A stretch of 64,000 nucleotides of DNA from Streptomyces sp. 71268 (GCF_029392895.1 NZ_CP114200.1:2945001-3009000); one strand, 5' to 3'. Positions 8,060-15,530 are shown, numbered from the stretch's first letter. Notes: generated from the letters alone by a model not told the origin. Numbers and translations are program-made.

Positions 8060-8367
8060 GGCTCACCCCCGGTCGGTTCCTCCCCTTTCCCTTCGGACTC
8101 AACGCGCGGGTCCGGGTGACTGGCACGTGCTGTCTCAGCCACGGATTGCGCGGCAAAACGCTGCGCGATGCTTTCCATTTCTTCCAAACGGTCTAGCACC
8201 GCCTTTGCCGACGCGCCCGCCGATTCCAAGCGCTTCGCAAGCGCCTGCATGAGATCTACAGGGATCGGGTCGGCGACAGCCGAGAGCAAGACGCCGTAGA
8301 TTGCCTGAACCACTTGCAGGTCTGCCCGCAGGCTGGCCATCAGCTTGTCTAACCGAACCTCACCCAC
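8044..8367 (-). CDS. Small helical protein upstream of tra
   Basis: GTG 8367, with AGGGGGCGACGA just upstream and an 8-bp overlap with the preceding gene, is preferred over longer upstream starts. The 107 residues are mostly helical: LDKLMASLRADLQVVQAIYG, then LAKRLESAG and LDRLEEMESIAQRF, a likely short coiled coil, followed by a charged Gly/Glu/Pro tail ending in WWLP. No family is recognised. The coupling on both sides to the 126-residue gene and to tra suggests a part in transfer or its control. Confidence 0.65.
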   Translation of the reverse strand: MGEVRLDKLMASLRADLQVVQAIYGVLLSAVADPIPVDLMQALAKRLESAGASAKAVLDRLEEMESIAQRFAAQSVAETARASHPDPRVESEGKGEEPTGGEPWWLP

Positions 8368-8740
8368 TCGTCGCCCCCTTACGCCCGGGGCCAGTGGGGT
8401 CGCCGCCTGCCGGGGCGGGACCTGTCTTCGCCTTTGCCCGCGCGATGCGGTCGGCCCGCCAGGACACGCCGGACCGTCCCTCCAGCATCCACGGCGTGGC
8501 CACCAGGCCCTCAATCTCGACCGGGTCGCCTTCCTCTAGCACCGGGTCGCCCGGGACCGCGATCTCCAGGACCCAGGCCCGGCGCGCGCCGAGCTGCCGC
8601 ACCAGAACACCCACCACGTAGATGTGCCGGCCCTCCCGGTCCACCCGGATTTGGCCCGTTTCGCGGGCCACGCGTGGCTCCGGAGCTACCACACACATCA
8701 GCTTTTCCAGCCGCCCGGTATCTACCGGTATTTGCTGCAT
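8360..8740 (-). CDS. Conserved integrative-element protein, first gene of the rep-tra-int operon
   Basis: A 126-residue protein starting MQQIPVDTG with GGAGG eight bases before the ATG. Its core (VDREGRHIYVVGVL, then VEIEGLVATPWMLEGRSGVS) matches my recollection of a family of plasmid and AICE hypothetical proteins with the pattern DREGRP-Y and GLVATPW-RSGVSFRA. It is the first gene of the minus-strand operon and its promoter region carries the paired repressor sites at 8767-8870. In pSAM2 that position is taken by the activator Pra, so this may be a functional counterpart; the sequence itself does not prove it. Confidence 0.75.
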   Translation of the reverse strand: MQQIPVDTGRLEKLMCVVAPEPRVARETGQIRVDREGRHIYVVGVLVRQLGARRAWVLEIAVPGDPVLEEGDPVEIEGLVATPWMLEGRSGVSWRADRIARAKAKTGPAPAGGDPTGPGRKGATSG

Positions 8741-8766
8741 GCACTTGCCTCCAGCACACTCGTCAG

Positions 8767-8795
8767 CTTGTCGGACATGTCAGATGTCCGACAAG
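8767..8795. promoter_or_regulatory. KorSA-type operator, perfect 12-bp inverted repeat
   Basis: CTTGTCGGACAT (8767-8778), spacer GTCAG, and ATGTCCGACAAG (8784-8795) form a perfect palindrome between the divergent tra-operon and GntR repressor genes. GntR/HutC repressors of conjugative elements bind such dyads and hold both promoters off. Confidence 0.8.
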
Positions 8796-8848
8796 CAGAG
8801 TGCACGGTGGTGACCCTCACAGGCAAGCCTTTAATCTGGTGGGCACGC

Positions 8849-8870
8849 AGATGTCAGATGTCCGATGAGC
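8849..8870. promoter_or_regulatory. Second repressor site next to the gntR start
   Basis: ATGTCAGATGTCCGA at 8851-8865 repeats fifteen bases from the middle of the perfect dyad at 8767-8795. It lies about 45 bases before the repressor's own start codon, a good place for autorepression. Confidence 0.65.
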
Positions 8871-8910
8871 CGAGATCGAGCCGGGCACCCGTCGAAGAGG
8901 AGCGAGTTCG

Positions 8911-9705
8911 TTGGACCGCGACACGATCTTTCAGCCCCCGCCGCCCTACCGCCAGGTGGTGACTGTCCTTGCCCGTCGCATCGCCGAAGGCGTCTACCCA
9001 CCCGGTACCAAGCTGCCGAGTGAAGCGCAGTTGCGGCATGAGTTCGGCATCACGCGATATACGGCCAGAGCCGCCATGTCCGCCCTCCAGGAGCGGGGAC
9101 TTGTCGAGTCACGCCAGGGGGTCGGCACCGTAGTGCTAGTGCCCCCGCCCGCGCCGTTCTTCGACGTGCCGCAGACGATCACCATCCACCACCCGGGGGG
9201 CGTGATCAGGACCGGCCCGCACGGCGACATGGACGCCACACAAGTTGAGCCACCCGCGATCACGCGTATCCGACTCGCCGAGGACACGGCCAAAGCGCTT
9301 CACCTAGACCCGCAGGCCGCCGCATTCCAGGTGGACAGGCTGCTTGGTTGCCCAGACCTCAACGGCAAGGAGATGCGAGCGGGGCATCGTCTTGTCTTGC
9401 CGTTCGCGATGCTGGCGGACGTGCTTAACCTGTCCATCGACCCCGAAGACACCCCGGCGCGCATCTACACCGCACTGCACGCCGCAGGACAGCGCCTTTC
9501 CTGGCAAGAGACCGTGACCGCGCGCACGGCGACGCCGGACGAACGGACCACCCTTGGCGCCCCGAACGGCGTGCCCATCTTGGTCGCCACCCGCACCACT
9601 ATGGGTACCACCGGCGCGCCCCTCCTACTGGAGGAGCTACGCATCAGCGCAGTGGCCCGCCTTGCGTACGGCATCACGCCGGCACACTCTGACGCGCCGG
9701 TGTAG
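8911..9705 (+). CDS. korSA: GntR/HutC-family repressor, KorSA-like
   Basis: A 264-residue regulator with an N-terminal winged helix at about residues 12-78 (YRQVVTVLARRIAEGVYPPG, LPSEAQLRHEFGITRYTARA) and a UTRA-type C-terminal effector domain. The start is TTG 8911, supported by GAGGAG nine bases upstream. It is transcribed away from the rep-tra-int operon across a region with two matching operator dyads. Such proteins silence transfer and replication of the element while it is integrated. A hairpin terminator follows at 9736-9756. Confidence 0.88.
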   Translation: MDRDTIFQPPPPYRQVVTVLARRIAEGVYPPGTKLPSEAQLRHEFGITRYTARAAMSALQERGLVESRQGVGTVVLVPPPAPFFDVPQTITIHHPGGVIRTGPHGDMDATQVEPPAITRIRLAEDTAKALHLDPQAAAFQVDRLLGCPDLNGKEMRAGHRLVLPFAMLADVLNLSIDPEDTPARIYTALHAAGQRLSWQETVTARTATPDERTTLGAPNGVPILVATRTTMGTTGAPLLLEELRISAVARLAYGITPAHSDAPV

Positions 9706-9735
9706 AACGGTCCAACCTTTCTCTACTTCATCAAG

Positions 9736-9756
9736 GGGCGCGCCGGGGGCGCGCCC
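9736..9756 (+). terminator. Hairpin after the KorSA-like gene
   Basis: Arms GGGCGCGCC (9736-9744) and GGCGCGCCC (9748-9756) around GGG, thirty bases past the stop codon. No T-tract, as is usual in Streptomyces. Confidence 0.6.
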
Positions 9757-10284
9757 GGGCGGTTGGACGCTCGGGCACGCTGCGGCCTGGCGGCCGGTCG
9801 TGCCCGGCGCCCGCCGCCCGCAATGCCCCGCGGCAACCCCAAAGCAGCCGGTCACGCCCTTTTCGCCGCTGAACGCCAGGCACAGCCCGCGGCGAGCCCG
9901 AGGAGCGCTCACCCTGTCCCGCGACCCGATCACCACGCAGGCACGACAGTTTCGCCTACGTCGCCTTGCGGTCGCCGGGACCGGCATTGCGCCCCCACGG
10001 CTTGCGGCATCGCTGAGCGGTTTACATGGCCCGTACGTCGCCGACTGCCCCCCGCTGTTGTGCGCGTCGATCCGGCCAGCAGCGGAGGAGGGGAGTCGGG
10101 GCACGCTCCCTCGCGCCGACCACCGCCACCCGGACCGCCCCGCCGTACTCCCGCCGTCCCAGATGACCACCGCGAGGAGACCGCACTCGCTCCGTGGCTA
10201 AGGGGGAGCAGCAGCTACCGCGCTCTGGCTGACCTCCCATAGCGCTCCGCGCCCTCACGGACTCACCCGCGAACTGACGCCCCA
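9757..10284. other. Element region with no supported gene
   Basis: About 530 bases between the GntR terminator and the next minus-strand operon. Frames are open on both strands but have unnatural composition, no ribosome sites and no family likeness. In a rolling-circle element a long non-coding stretch could hold an origin, but I see no repeat array or hairpin that would locate one. Confidence 0.4.
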
Positions 10285-10386
10285 TCAGAACGAGCCGACC
10301 GGCACGTTGGCGACCACCAGGCCAACCGGGGCCGAGGCCAGGACCACAGCAACCAACACCGGCCGGCACGGGGTTGCTGGAGGCAC
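10285..10386 (-). CDS. Possible 33-residue hydrophobic peptide
   Basis: After the zinc-finger gene the same reading phase gives GTG 10386 to TGA 10285, encoding a peptide that is one hydrophobic helix (PVLVAVVLASAPVGLVVANV). It resembles the short Spd-type membrane peptides found at this position in AICEs. No ribosome site is visible, and a competing ATG in another frame exists, so the call is weak. Confidence 0.25.
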   Translation of the reverse strand: MPPATPCRPVLVAVVLASAPVGLVVANVPVGSF

Positions 10387-10446
10387 ACGCGCGCCAGCCC
10401 AGCCGCCCGCACCGCCATCGTGGTGACCTTTCGTTGGCTGAGGCAG

Positions 10447-10656
10447 TCAGACCCGCCGCCGCCCCCTACCGTCGCCACCACACGTGCGCGCGTGCCGACG
10501 CTGAACAGACGCAGCGCTACCTCCACCGGTCACCCGCTCATCCAGCCCACACGCCGAACAGACCACATACTCACGCCCCCGGGCATCAACCACCACGTGC
10601 ACCTCACCCCGGCCGCCAGCCCGCAGACCACGCCCCGTAGCCCGTCGATCAACCAT
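10447..10656 (-). CDS. Small Cys/His zinc-finger protein of integrative elements
   Basis: ATG 10656 has GGGAGGGG seven bases upstream and overlaps the stop of the preceding gene. The 69 residues contain EVHVVVDARGREYVVCSACG followed by a HARTC motif, giving a CxxC...HxxxC zinc site. Similar short proteins occur in Streptomyces mobile elements next to transfer genes. Function is unknown; nucleic-acid binding is an inference from the zinc site and the basic tail. Confidence 0.6.
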   Translation of the reverse strand: MVDRRATGRGLRAGGRGEVHVVVDARGREYVVCSACGLDERVTGGGSAASVQRRHARTCGGDGRGRRRV

Positions 10657-10918
10657 CGGACTTCCCCTCCCTAGCACCACGCAGCACCAGTTGAGCCAGC
10701 ATGCACATGATCTGTTGCGACCCTCGCAGCTCGACCACTCCGCGCCCTTGGGCATCGGTGATCGCTTGAGCCTGGATCTCCGCCCCCACCTCTTTCGCTA
10801 CCCGACCCCAGTGCTCAGCCACTTCCCGCGCCTCCTGCCAGGCAGCCACGTACGGCACGCCTGGCACGTACAACAGCGCGTCAGGGTCCCACTCCTCGTC
10901 ATTACCAGCATTTGTCAT
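10649..10918 (-). CDS. Conserved element hypothetical protein (89 residues)
   Basis: The ATG at 10918 is chosen because AGAGGTG stands five bases before it; the longer frame from 10948 lacks a site. The protein opens acidic (NDEEWDPDALLYVPGVPYVA) and continues as a helical segment with AREVAEHWGRVAKE and a short beta-rich part (GRGVVELRGSQQIM). No domain is recognised. It is the second gene of a minus-strand group that starts at 11277 behind a repressor-type dyad, and it is coupled to the zinc-finger gene. Confidence 0.6.
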   Translation of the reverse strand: MTNAGNDEEWDPDALLYVPGVPYVAAWQEAREVAEHWGRVAKEVGAEIQAQAITDAQGRGVVELRGSQQIMCMLAQLVLRGAREGKSDG

Positions 10919-11016
10919 GATCACCTCTTTTTTCGGGGGGCCCCACAATAAGTCACCACCGCCTCACGGGGAGCCACCGACACACGAGGACTAGGCAGGC
11001 GTCATCTGACGTTCCG

Positions 11017-11277
11017 TCAACTCCTATGCCAGCCGAGCGCGTTCACGTTGAAACCCGTTTCTTCCGAACTCGCCTGCACGCAGGCGCTGTAAGCCTCCTC
11101 CCGGGGAGCCCCGTGCAACCCCGCCACGGCCTGATCGCAGTTGACGGGCTGGACGCCGACGACCGGCGCGGGAGCGAAGTTGAGCGCGCGCCGAGTTGCA
11201 TCCGACTTTGAGCATTCATTCAGCAGCAACATCAAAACAGTGGCCCAAATAGCCCAGCGCAGACTGGTGTAGTACAA
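11017..11277 (-). CDS. Small membrane-anchored or secreted protein
   Basis: The start is TTG 11277 with GGAAGGTG six bases upstream. The 86 residues begin with a hydrophobic segment (LRWAIWATVLMLLLN) followed by Cys22, then an extracytoplasmic part with two more Cys residues that could form a disulphide. The Cys context (LLNEC) is not a good lipobox, so simple membrane anchoring is more likely. A dyad resembling the KorSA operator overlaps its promoter, so it probably belongs to the same regulon as the transfer operon. Confidence 0.6.
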   Translation of the reverse strand: MYYTSLRWAIWATVLMLLLNECSKSDATRRALNFAPAPVVGVQPVNCDQAVAGLHGAPREEAYSACVQASSEETGFNVNALGWHRS

Positions 11278-11293
11278 GCTGTCACCTTCCTAC

Positions 11294-11313
11294 CTTGTCA
11301 GTTGTCTGATAAG
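11294..11313. promoter_or_regulatory. Third KorSA-like dyad
   Basis: CTTGTCAG (11294-11301) and CTGATAAG (11306-11313) are inverted repeats with one mismatch, and the left arm starts with the same CTTGTC as the perfect dyad at 8767. It lies upstream of the TTG start at 11277 and suggests one repressor for both operons. Confidence 0.5.
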
Positions 11314-11397
11314 CGGACAGCCCTAGCGTGCATAGGTCCGACACGCACCGTCAAGGGGATTCGACGCGCAGCGAACATGGGCCGACATGGGGGTTAG

Positions 11398-11993
11398 GAG
11401 TGAGCCAGCGGAGCCGCACGGCTGGCAACGTTCACACCGGCAAAGACCGGCTCCAAACCGTGGCAGTCCAGGCCGGACGCGAATGCGCGTGGCGAGGCCG
11501 CACCATGTTCGGCCAACCCATCTCTGCGGGCGACACGGAGAAGACCGAGGGGGAAGCAGCCGGTACCGACCCATGGGCCGACTGGCAGCGCCAGCACATC
11601 GCGCCCCTCCTCGGAGCCGCCTTCCCTCGCGAACTCTCGCCTCAGAACGAGGAGTTGACCGACCCTCGACCTCTTGCCGCCGTCGCCGCCGCGACCAAGG
11701 CCCAGAGCGTGACCCAACAGGCCGCCCAGGCCCGCAGCAGGAAGCCCCACCCCCCAGCTAAGAGCGCCCCGCACAGCAGAACGCGCCCCCTGCCGACCAA
11801 GCAGCAGGGGGCGCGCGCAGCGTTGGGTCAGATGTCGAAGTCGCCCGACTTGACGCCAGCCACAAACGCCGACCAGGCCGACGGCTCAAACGTCAGCGCC
11901 GGGCCGTTTGGGTCCTTCGAGTCACGAACGGGGACGACGTCGAGGAATCCGGGGGCGACTTCGATGCAGTTGCCGCCGTTGCCGTTGCTGTAG
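11398..11993 (+). CDS. Doubtful hypothetical protein
   Basis: From GTG 11398 (GGGGTTAGGA just upstream) a frame of 198 codons has reasonable codon use as far as about 11760 (for example DPWADWQRQHIAPLLGAAFP). It then runs across a hairpin terminator and antisense into the DUF397 gene, where its composition worsens. Either a shorter gene with a disrupted 3' end once existed here or the frame is chance. No family is recognised. Confidence 0.25.
11782..11815 (-). terminator. 12-bp hairpin terminator after the DUF397 gene
   Basis: Arms 11782-11793 and 11804-11815 (CGCGCCCCCTGC and complement) with a ten-base loop, thirteen bases past the minus-strand stop at 11828. Confidence 0.65.
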
Positions 11994-12046
11994 CTGCTCT
12001 TGCGCCAAGCTGCCACGCTCAGGTTGGGGGTGTTCATGCTGGCCAT
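11828..12046 (-). CDS. DUF397-family protein
   Basis: A 72-residue protein with the DUF397 signature WRKSSYSNGNGGNCIEVA near residues 14-31, then VPVRDSKDPNGPALTF and a WSAFVAGVKSGDFD end. In Streptomyces such proteins are paired with XRE regulators carrying a DUF5753 sensor domain, like the BldB/AbaA-type pairs. It overlaps the 3' part of the XRE gene by 125 bases, much more than usual. An internal ATG at 12037 has GGAAGG ten bases upstream and may be the real start. Confidence 0.85.
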   Translation of the reverse strand: MASMNTPNLSVAAWRKSSYSNGNGGNCIEVAPGFLDVVPVRDSKDPNGPALTFEPSAWSAFVAGVKSGDFDI

Positions 12047-12875
12047 ACCTTCCCATAGTGTCTCTCAGCAGAGCAGCAGTCTCCGTAGCGGATAGCGCGT
12101 CCGCCCGCAGTGAATCGTATACCCGTCCGAAGCTGCGAACGCGAGCCGGATCACGGATGAAATGCCCTCGATCAACGTCCTCCGTATAGACGACTTCGCG
12201 ACCGGCAGGGAGCGTGATCACCGAGAAGGCCGTTGTCGGGCGCGCGAGATGCGGCCTGTCCCCGGGCAGCACTTGCACCAAGACGTTCGCCGTTCGTTGC
12301 ACATGCAGAAGGTGTGCACATTGATCACGCATGATCTCTGGCCCCCCCACGGTGTTGTAGAGAACGTGTTCTTCCAAGACCAGCCGTAGCGCGGGCCCCT
12401 CCACATCTTGGAAACGTGTTTGTCGGCTCAATCGCGCTTGGACACGAGCGTCAATCTGATCAGTGCTCAGCCCCTCTCGCGTGAACACCGCCTCAGCGTA
12501 GGCCGGAGTCTGTAGCAGTCCGGGCATCACTTGTGTCTGGAACTCCCGCAGGGCCAGCGCCTTACCATCCATCTTCGCCCGCTCCGTGAACCAGTCCGGA
12601 TGCGCGGGATGAGTTGCATACCAGTCCACGTCCCCCCACATCTCGACCAGCAGACCGCCCGCGTTGAGCAGCTTGTCAAACGTCTTGACGTGCGCCAGGT
12701 CCGGACGACGCTTGCCTTGCTCGATGTACCCGACCAAGGAACGGTCCGCCGGCAGTTCGGCCGCGAGCTGTTCCTGAGTCAGTTCTGCTCGCATGCGCAA
12801 CCGGCGCACGAGTATGCCGAACAGTTCGGCCGAAGTAGTACGACCCCCCCGCCCCACCTCTGGCCTTGGCTTCAC
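11922..12875 (-). CDS. XRE-family regulator with DUF5753 domain
   Basis: A 317-residue protein with a helix-turn-helix at about residues 20-75 (LVRRLRMRAELTQEQLAAEL, LVGYIEQGKRRPD) and a DUF5753 sensor domain (WFTERAKMDG, LREFQTQVMPGLLQTPAYAE, VLYNTVGGPEIMRDQ). The family normally ends near residue 280, but here the frame continues for about 40 Gln/Arg-rich residues through the start of the DUF397 gene. That tail is probably the result of a lost stop or a frameshift. The start is GTG 12875. The pair probably acts as a regulator and its small partner. Confidence 0.85.
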   Translation of the reverse strand: MKPRPEVGRGGRTTSAELFGILVRRLRMRAELTQEQLAAELPADRSLVGYIEQGKRRPDLAHVKTFDKLLNAGGLLVEMWGDVDWYATHPAHPDWFTERAKMDGKALALREFQTQVMPGLLQTPAYAEAVFTREGLSTDQIDARVQARLSRQTRFQDVEGPALRLVLEEHVLYNTVGGPEIMRDQCAHLLHVQRTANVLVQVLPGDRPHLARPTTAFSVITLPAGREVVYTEDVDRGHFIRDPARVRSFGRVYDSLRADALSATETAALLRDTMGRYGQHEHPQPERGSLAQEQLQQRQRRQLHRSRPRIPRRRPRS

Positions 12876-13015
12876 ACTCCATCACTCTCCGTGCGCGACA
12901 ACGGTGGTTCTGTCGCGGTCGAATCGTAGAAACCGCAACGTCGATAGGGCAACCATGACTTCGCAGACAGTAACCCCCCCCCCTCAGCGCGATCCTGCAA
13001 GGGAGTGCTAGGCCC

Positions 13016-13171
13016 ATGACGGAACCCCCTCCAGGCGCACAACCGCCCATCGCCGACGAAACCCCCGTCGAAGGCGCCGAGTTGCACGACAGCGGTCACC
13101 TTGACGCCCTGGCAGACCAGTTGACTCAGGCCATCGATGCGCACCTCGCGAACCTTGGCCGCAAGCCATGA
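13016..13171 (+). CDS. 51-residue acidic small protein
   Basis: ATG 13016 has AAGGGAG ten bases upstream. The protein is Pro/Ala-rich at the start (TEPPPGAQPPIADETPVEGA) and then forms an amphipathic helix (LDALADQLTQAIDAHLANLG). Its stop overlaps the next start as ATGA, so the two are translated together. It is divergent from the XRE gene. No family is recognised. Confidence 0.6.
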   Translation: MTEPPPGAQPPIADETPVEGAELHDSGHLDALADQLTQAIDAHLANLGRKP

Positions 13172-13719
13172 GCAGCGGACACAACGGCGCACCTAAGGTG
13201 ACGTTGTACGTGTGCGCCGCAGCAGCGCACGGCGTGGTGGTCGGCACGGGCGAGCGAGAAACCTATGTCTTCGCGACCTCCGAGACGATCTCTCCGAAAA
13301 TCGCTTTGCGATGGGTTCGGAGTCAGGTGATGAATATCGCCGATCGTCTCGACCCCGACCCCGCACACGCTGCGTGGGCCGGCCCTTGTCTGCGGGCGTA
13401 CCCGTTGATGCACCCGACTCCCGACGCCCCCGCAGAGATGCGAAGGTGGGCCGCGGATTTCGAGTCTCAGCGTGCGGCCCTGTCGAGGCTCCGCCAACGG
13501 CGTTCCGTAGCCGTGGAGTTCAACGACCCGGGGTGCCGATACTTCATGGTCATCTACGCCGTCACCCGGTCCGGCCCCGAGCTGCTCGCCGACGCCGCGC
13601 GGCCCCCAGACCCCCGCCCCGGTCGCACGAGCCACAGGAAGACCCGACGCACGCCGGGTTGGCTCATCCCTCTGCGACCGGGGCGGGCCCGGACAGCCCA
13701 TCACGTCAGGTCGAACTGA
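13168..13719 (+). CDS. Hypothetical protein of the element (183 residues)
   Basis: Coupled by ATGA overlap to the 51-residue gene. The first 130 residues look like a compact domain (KVTLYVCAAAAHGVVVGTGE, ETISPKIALRWVRSQVMNIA, VAVEFNDPGCRYFMVIYAV), while the rest is Arg/Pro-rich and probably disordered. No domain is recognised and no catalytic pattern is evident. A strong hairpin terminator follows at 13765-13810. Confidence 0.6.
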   Translation: MSSGHNGAPKVTLYVCAAAAHGVVVGTGERETYVFATSETISPKIALRWVRSQVMNIADRLDPDPAHAAWAGPCLRAYPLMHPTPDAPAEMRRWAADFESQRAALSRLRQRRSVAVEFNDPGCRYFMVIYAVTRSGPELLADAARPPDPRPGRTSHRKTRRTPGWLIPLRPGRARTAHHVRSN

Positions 13720-13764
13720 CCACGCCGAACCGGAAGTTGCAGCGGACGCACAACCCCCCGTGCC

Positions 13765-13810
13765 CCTGGCGTTGCGCCGAGTGGATGGCTCCCCCCGGCG
13801 CAACGCCAGG
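13765..13810 (+). terminator. 14-bp perfect hairpin terminator
   Basis: CCTGGCGTTGCGCC (13765-13778) and GGCGCAACGCCAGG (13797-13810) with an 18-base loop, between two plus-strand element genes. Confidence 0.65.
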
Positions 13811-13836
13811 CTTATGCGGTAGCGAGGAGACGAAAA

Positions 13837-14064
13837 ATGAGGGAAGTACGGAGAGTGCGCCCCATCACTATCACGACGGGAACCGTCAGGGTCGGCGATA
13901 TTCTTGACATCCCTGGCGAACCGCGCGTGGTTCTCGACCTACGCACAGACCCGAATGCGAGCGGTTGGAAATTCCTGGTGCTCCGCGATCGCGTGGAGCC
14001 CCTTTCGCCGCACGACCGCTTACGCGGACTGCGCTTGCCGCAGCCCAGCATTCAAACTAGCTGA
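13837..14064 (+). CDS. Small beta-rich element protein
   Basis: ATG 13837 follows GAGGAG by eight bases. The 75 residues (RPITITTGTVRVGDILDIPG, EPRVVLDLRTD, KFLVLRDRVEPLSPHDRLRG) suggest a small beta barrel. They resemble short hypothetical proteins frequent in Streptomyces plasmids and AICEs that begin with a V-VGD pattern. Role unknown. Confidence 0.6.
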   Translation: MREVRRVRPITITTGTVRVGDILDIPGEPRVVLDLRTDPNASGWKFLVLRDRVEPLSPHDRLRGLRLPQPSIQTS

Positions 14065-14123
14065 GCCATGCACCCGCCTACCGAGAAAGCAACTTCCCCG
14101 TCTACAGAAACGAAAGCCGCGCA

Positions 14124-14471
14124 ATGCTCCGAGCCTGTGTCGCCAGTCTGGTATTCGAAGCTGACGACGTGAAGCATACCGTCGGATGCGACCTAAGCAG
14201 TGGCCACCTCAGCCCACATGCACAGTACCTGAAAGACTTCGACGCTCTCGGCGCCGCTTGGGTCTTTTGGGGTGGCGGACGCCTAGGCGTACGAATTCGA
14301 TACCGGGCCGACTGCGGTGTTGCCAATGCGTCGCGCACGGATTTTTGCCTGCTTTTCAAGCATCATCCGGGTGAGCATTCATGGAAGTACGTAGAACCCC
14401 CCGTTGGCGATTTCGCCGAAAAGCTGCACCGGGCATATCCCCATGTGTATAACGCCCCGAAACAAGGCTAG
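14124..14471 (+). CDS. Hypothetical protein, lower GC than neighbours
   Basis: A 115-residue frame from ATG 14124 with no strong ribosome site. Codon use is less biased than in the chromosomal genes (many A/T third positions), as expected for element cargo. The sequence contains TVGCDLSSGHLSPHAQYLKD and WVFWGGGRLGVRIRYRAD but no known motif. It ends four bases into the convergent GntR gene. A competing 34-codon frame starts at 14068. Confidence 0.45.
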   Translation: MLRACVASLVFEADDVKHTVGCDLSSGHLSPHAQYLKDFDALGAAWVFWGGGRLGVRIRYRADCGVANASRTDFCLLFKHHPGEHSWKYVEPPVGDFAEKLHRAYPHVYNAPKQG

Positions 14472-14725
14472 TTGGCGTCCTCATCCGGGTCCACGACGTA
14501 GGTTCCCTTGCCCCATTCCGTCACCACGAGCCCACGTTCCCGCAAAACTCGCACCGCGCGCCGCGCAGTCTCCCGGGCCACGCCATGCATCTCGCAGAGT
14601 TGCGCCTCAGAAGGGATGCGCGCGCCAGGTTGCAGCCGGCCCTCTCGAATGTCCGCCGCCACCGCTTCCAGTACGCGGAGGTACGGAGCGCGCGAAGCGT
14701 GTGGATCAGGGGAGTTCTCGACCAT
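14468..14725 (-). CDS. Short GntR-family winged-helix regulator
   Basis: An 85-residue protein that is essentially one winged helix (YLRVLEAVAADIREGRLQPG, IPSEAQLCEMHGVARETARR, VLRERGLVVTEWGKGTYVV) with no effector domain. The ATG at 14725 has no purine-rich leader, so the mRNA may be leaderless. A set of short direct repeats at 14764-14798, about 40 bases upstream, is a likely operator. Regulators of this minimal kind are typical of AICEs and probably control the small-gene operons on this side of the element. Confidence 0.8.
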   Translation of the reverse strand: MVENSPDPHASRAPYLRVLEAVAADIREGRLQPGARIPSEAQLCEMHGVARETARRAVRVLRERGLVVTEWGKGTYVVDPDEDAN

Positions 14726-14763
14726 GGGGAGAGCGTAGGCAACAGGGCTACGCGTCGGCGACT

Positions 14764-14798
14764 TAGACAGGTAGACAGGTAGACGTGTTAGACGTGTT
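14764..14798. repeat. Two kinds of tandem direct repeats before the short gntR gene
   Basis: TAGACAGG occurs twice in tandem (14764-14779), followed directly by TAGACGTGT twice (14780-14797). Direct repeats starting TAGAC at eight- to nine-base spacing, close to one helical turn, suggest cooperative binding by a small regulator. Confidence 0.65.
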
Positions 14799-14896
14799 GC
14801 TCTACCGTCGGCAAAGCACCACACCAAGGCCCCGACCAACCGGTCCTACGCGGCTGGCCGGGGCACCGCCAGACAGCTTCAGGGAGCTGAACGACA

Positions 14897-15256
14897 ATGC
14901 GAGACCTTATCCTCCGAGCGCTGCAATGCGCGCTCCGCGTGCTGTTACAGCCCATCCTCGGCAAGCCACGCAGGAGCGTCACCCGCGCGCCCGCCGCCGA
15001 GAGGCGCCATGCGCTCACCCTCCCCGCGCCAGCACCAGTCAGCAGCATGCCGCCCCGCCGCTACCGCATCCACGACCGAGGCCCCGCCATTCGGCCGTAC
15101 TACGCCGCCCACCTCGCAGCCGACCGCGTTCGCCGTCGGCGACGCAGGGAGTTGGCATGGGCGACCTGGGGACTGGACTATCCCGGGGTGCGGGTTCACG
15201 GCAGTGCAGCGCTTGACACCCTCATATCCAACCGTGACCCAGGGGTGGCCGCGTGA
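14897..15256 (+). CDS. Conserved element hypothetical protein (119 residues)
   Basis: ATG 14897 has AGGGAG nine bases upstream. The protein starts with a hydrophobic helix ([18 protein letters not shown]), followed by a Pro/Ala linker and a basic C-terminal half ([20 protein letters not shown] then VRVHG). This layout matches small hypothetical proteins I recall at one end of many Streptomyces integrative elements. Its stop overlaps the next start (GTGA). Role unknown. Confidence 0.65.
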   Translation: MRDLILRALQCALRVLLQPILGKPRRSVTRAPAAERRHALTLPAPAPVSSMPPRRYRIHDRGPAIRPYYAAHLAADRVRRRRRRELAWATWGLDYPGVRVHGSAALDTLISNRDPGVAA

Positions 15257-15456
15257 ACGCCGAGGCGCTAACCGCCGCTGGCCCACCCAGCCCACGCAGC
15301 GCCATCTGCGTCTATTGCGGCGAGAGGACCGAGGCGCCCGTACAAGTTGGCTACGTCGAGCGAGCGAGCGCCCCCGGATTCGTTCGCAGCGCCTGCCCCC
15401 GAGACGCCCCCCTTGTCGTACGTGACCCGCACCCTGACGCCGAGGGGCGCGAGTAG
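15253..15456 (+). CDS. Small CxxC protein, last gene before the right end
   Basis: GTG 15253 overlaps the preceding stop. The 67 residues have CVYCGE and a later CPRD, so three Cys residues could bind a metal. It ends just before an 18-bp terminator hairpin and the right attachment junction. No family name can be given. Confidence 0.55.
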   Translation: MNAEALTAAGPPSPRSAICVYCGERTEAPVQVGYVERASAPGFVRSACPRDAPLVVRDPHPDAEGRE

Positions 15457-15474
15457 CCCCCCGCCGTAGACCAG

Positions 15475-15516
15475 GCCAGCGCCCCGCCTAGCGATCAAGC
15501 TAGGCGGGGCGCTGGC
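15475..15516. terminator. 18-bp perfect hairpin near the right end of the element
   Basis: Arms 15475-15492 and 15499-15516 are perfect complements with the loop GATCAA. It can stop plus-strand transcripts from the last element operon. On the minus strand it lies just beyond the TGA of the displaced transporter leader and so may insulate the element from the host promoter. Confidence 0.8.
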
Positions 15517-15530
15517 TTGCGAACTGTCCG

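Noticed and set aside
14764..14798. CRISPR-like array
   Set aside because: The repeats are 8-9 bases in direct contact, without spacers or cas genes; a regulator site is more likely.
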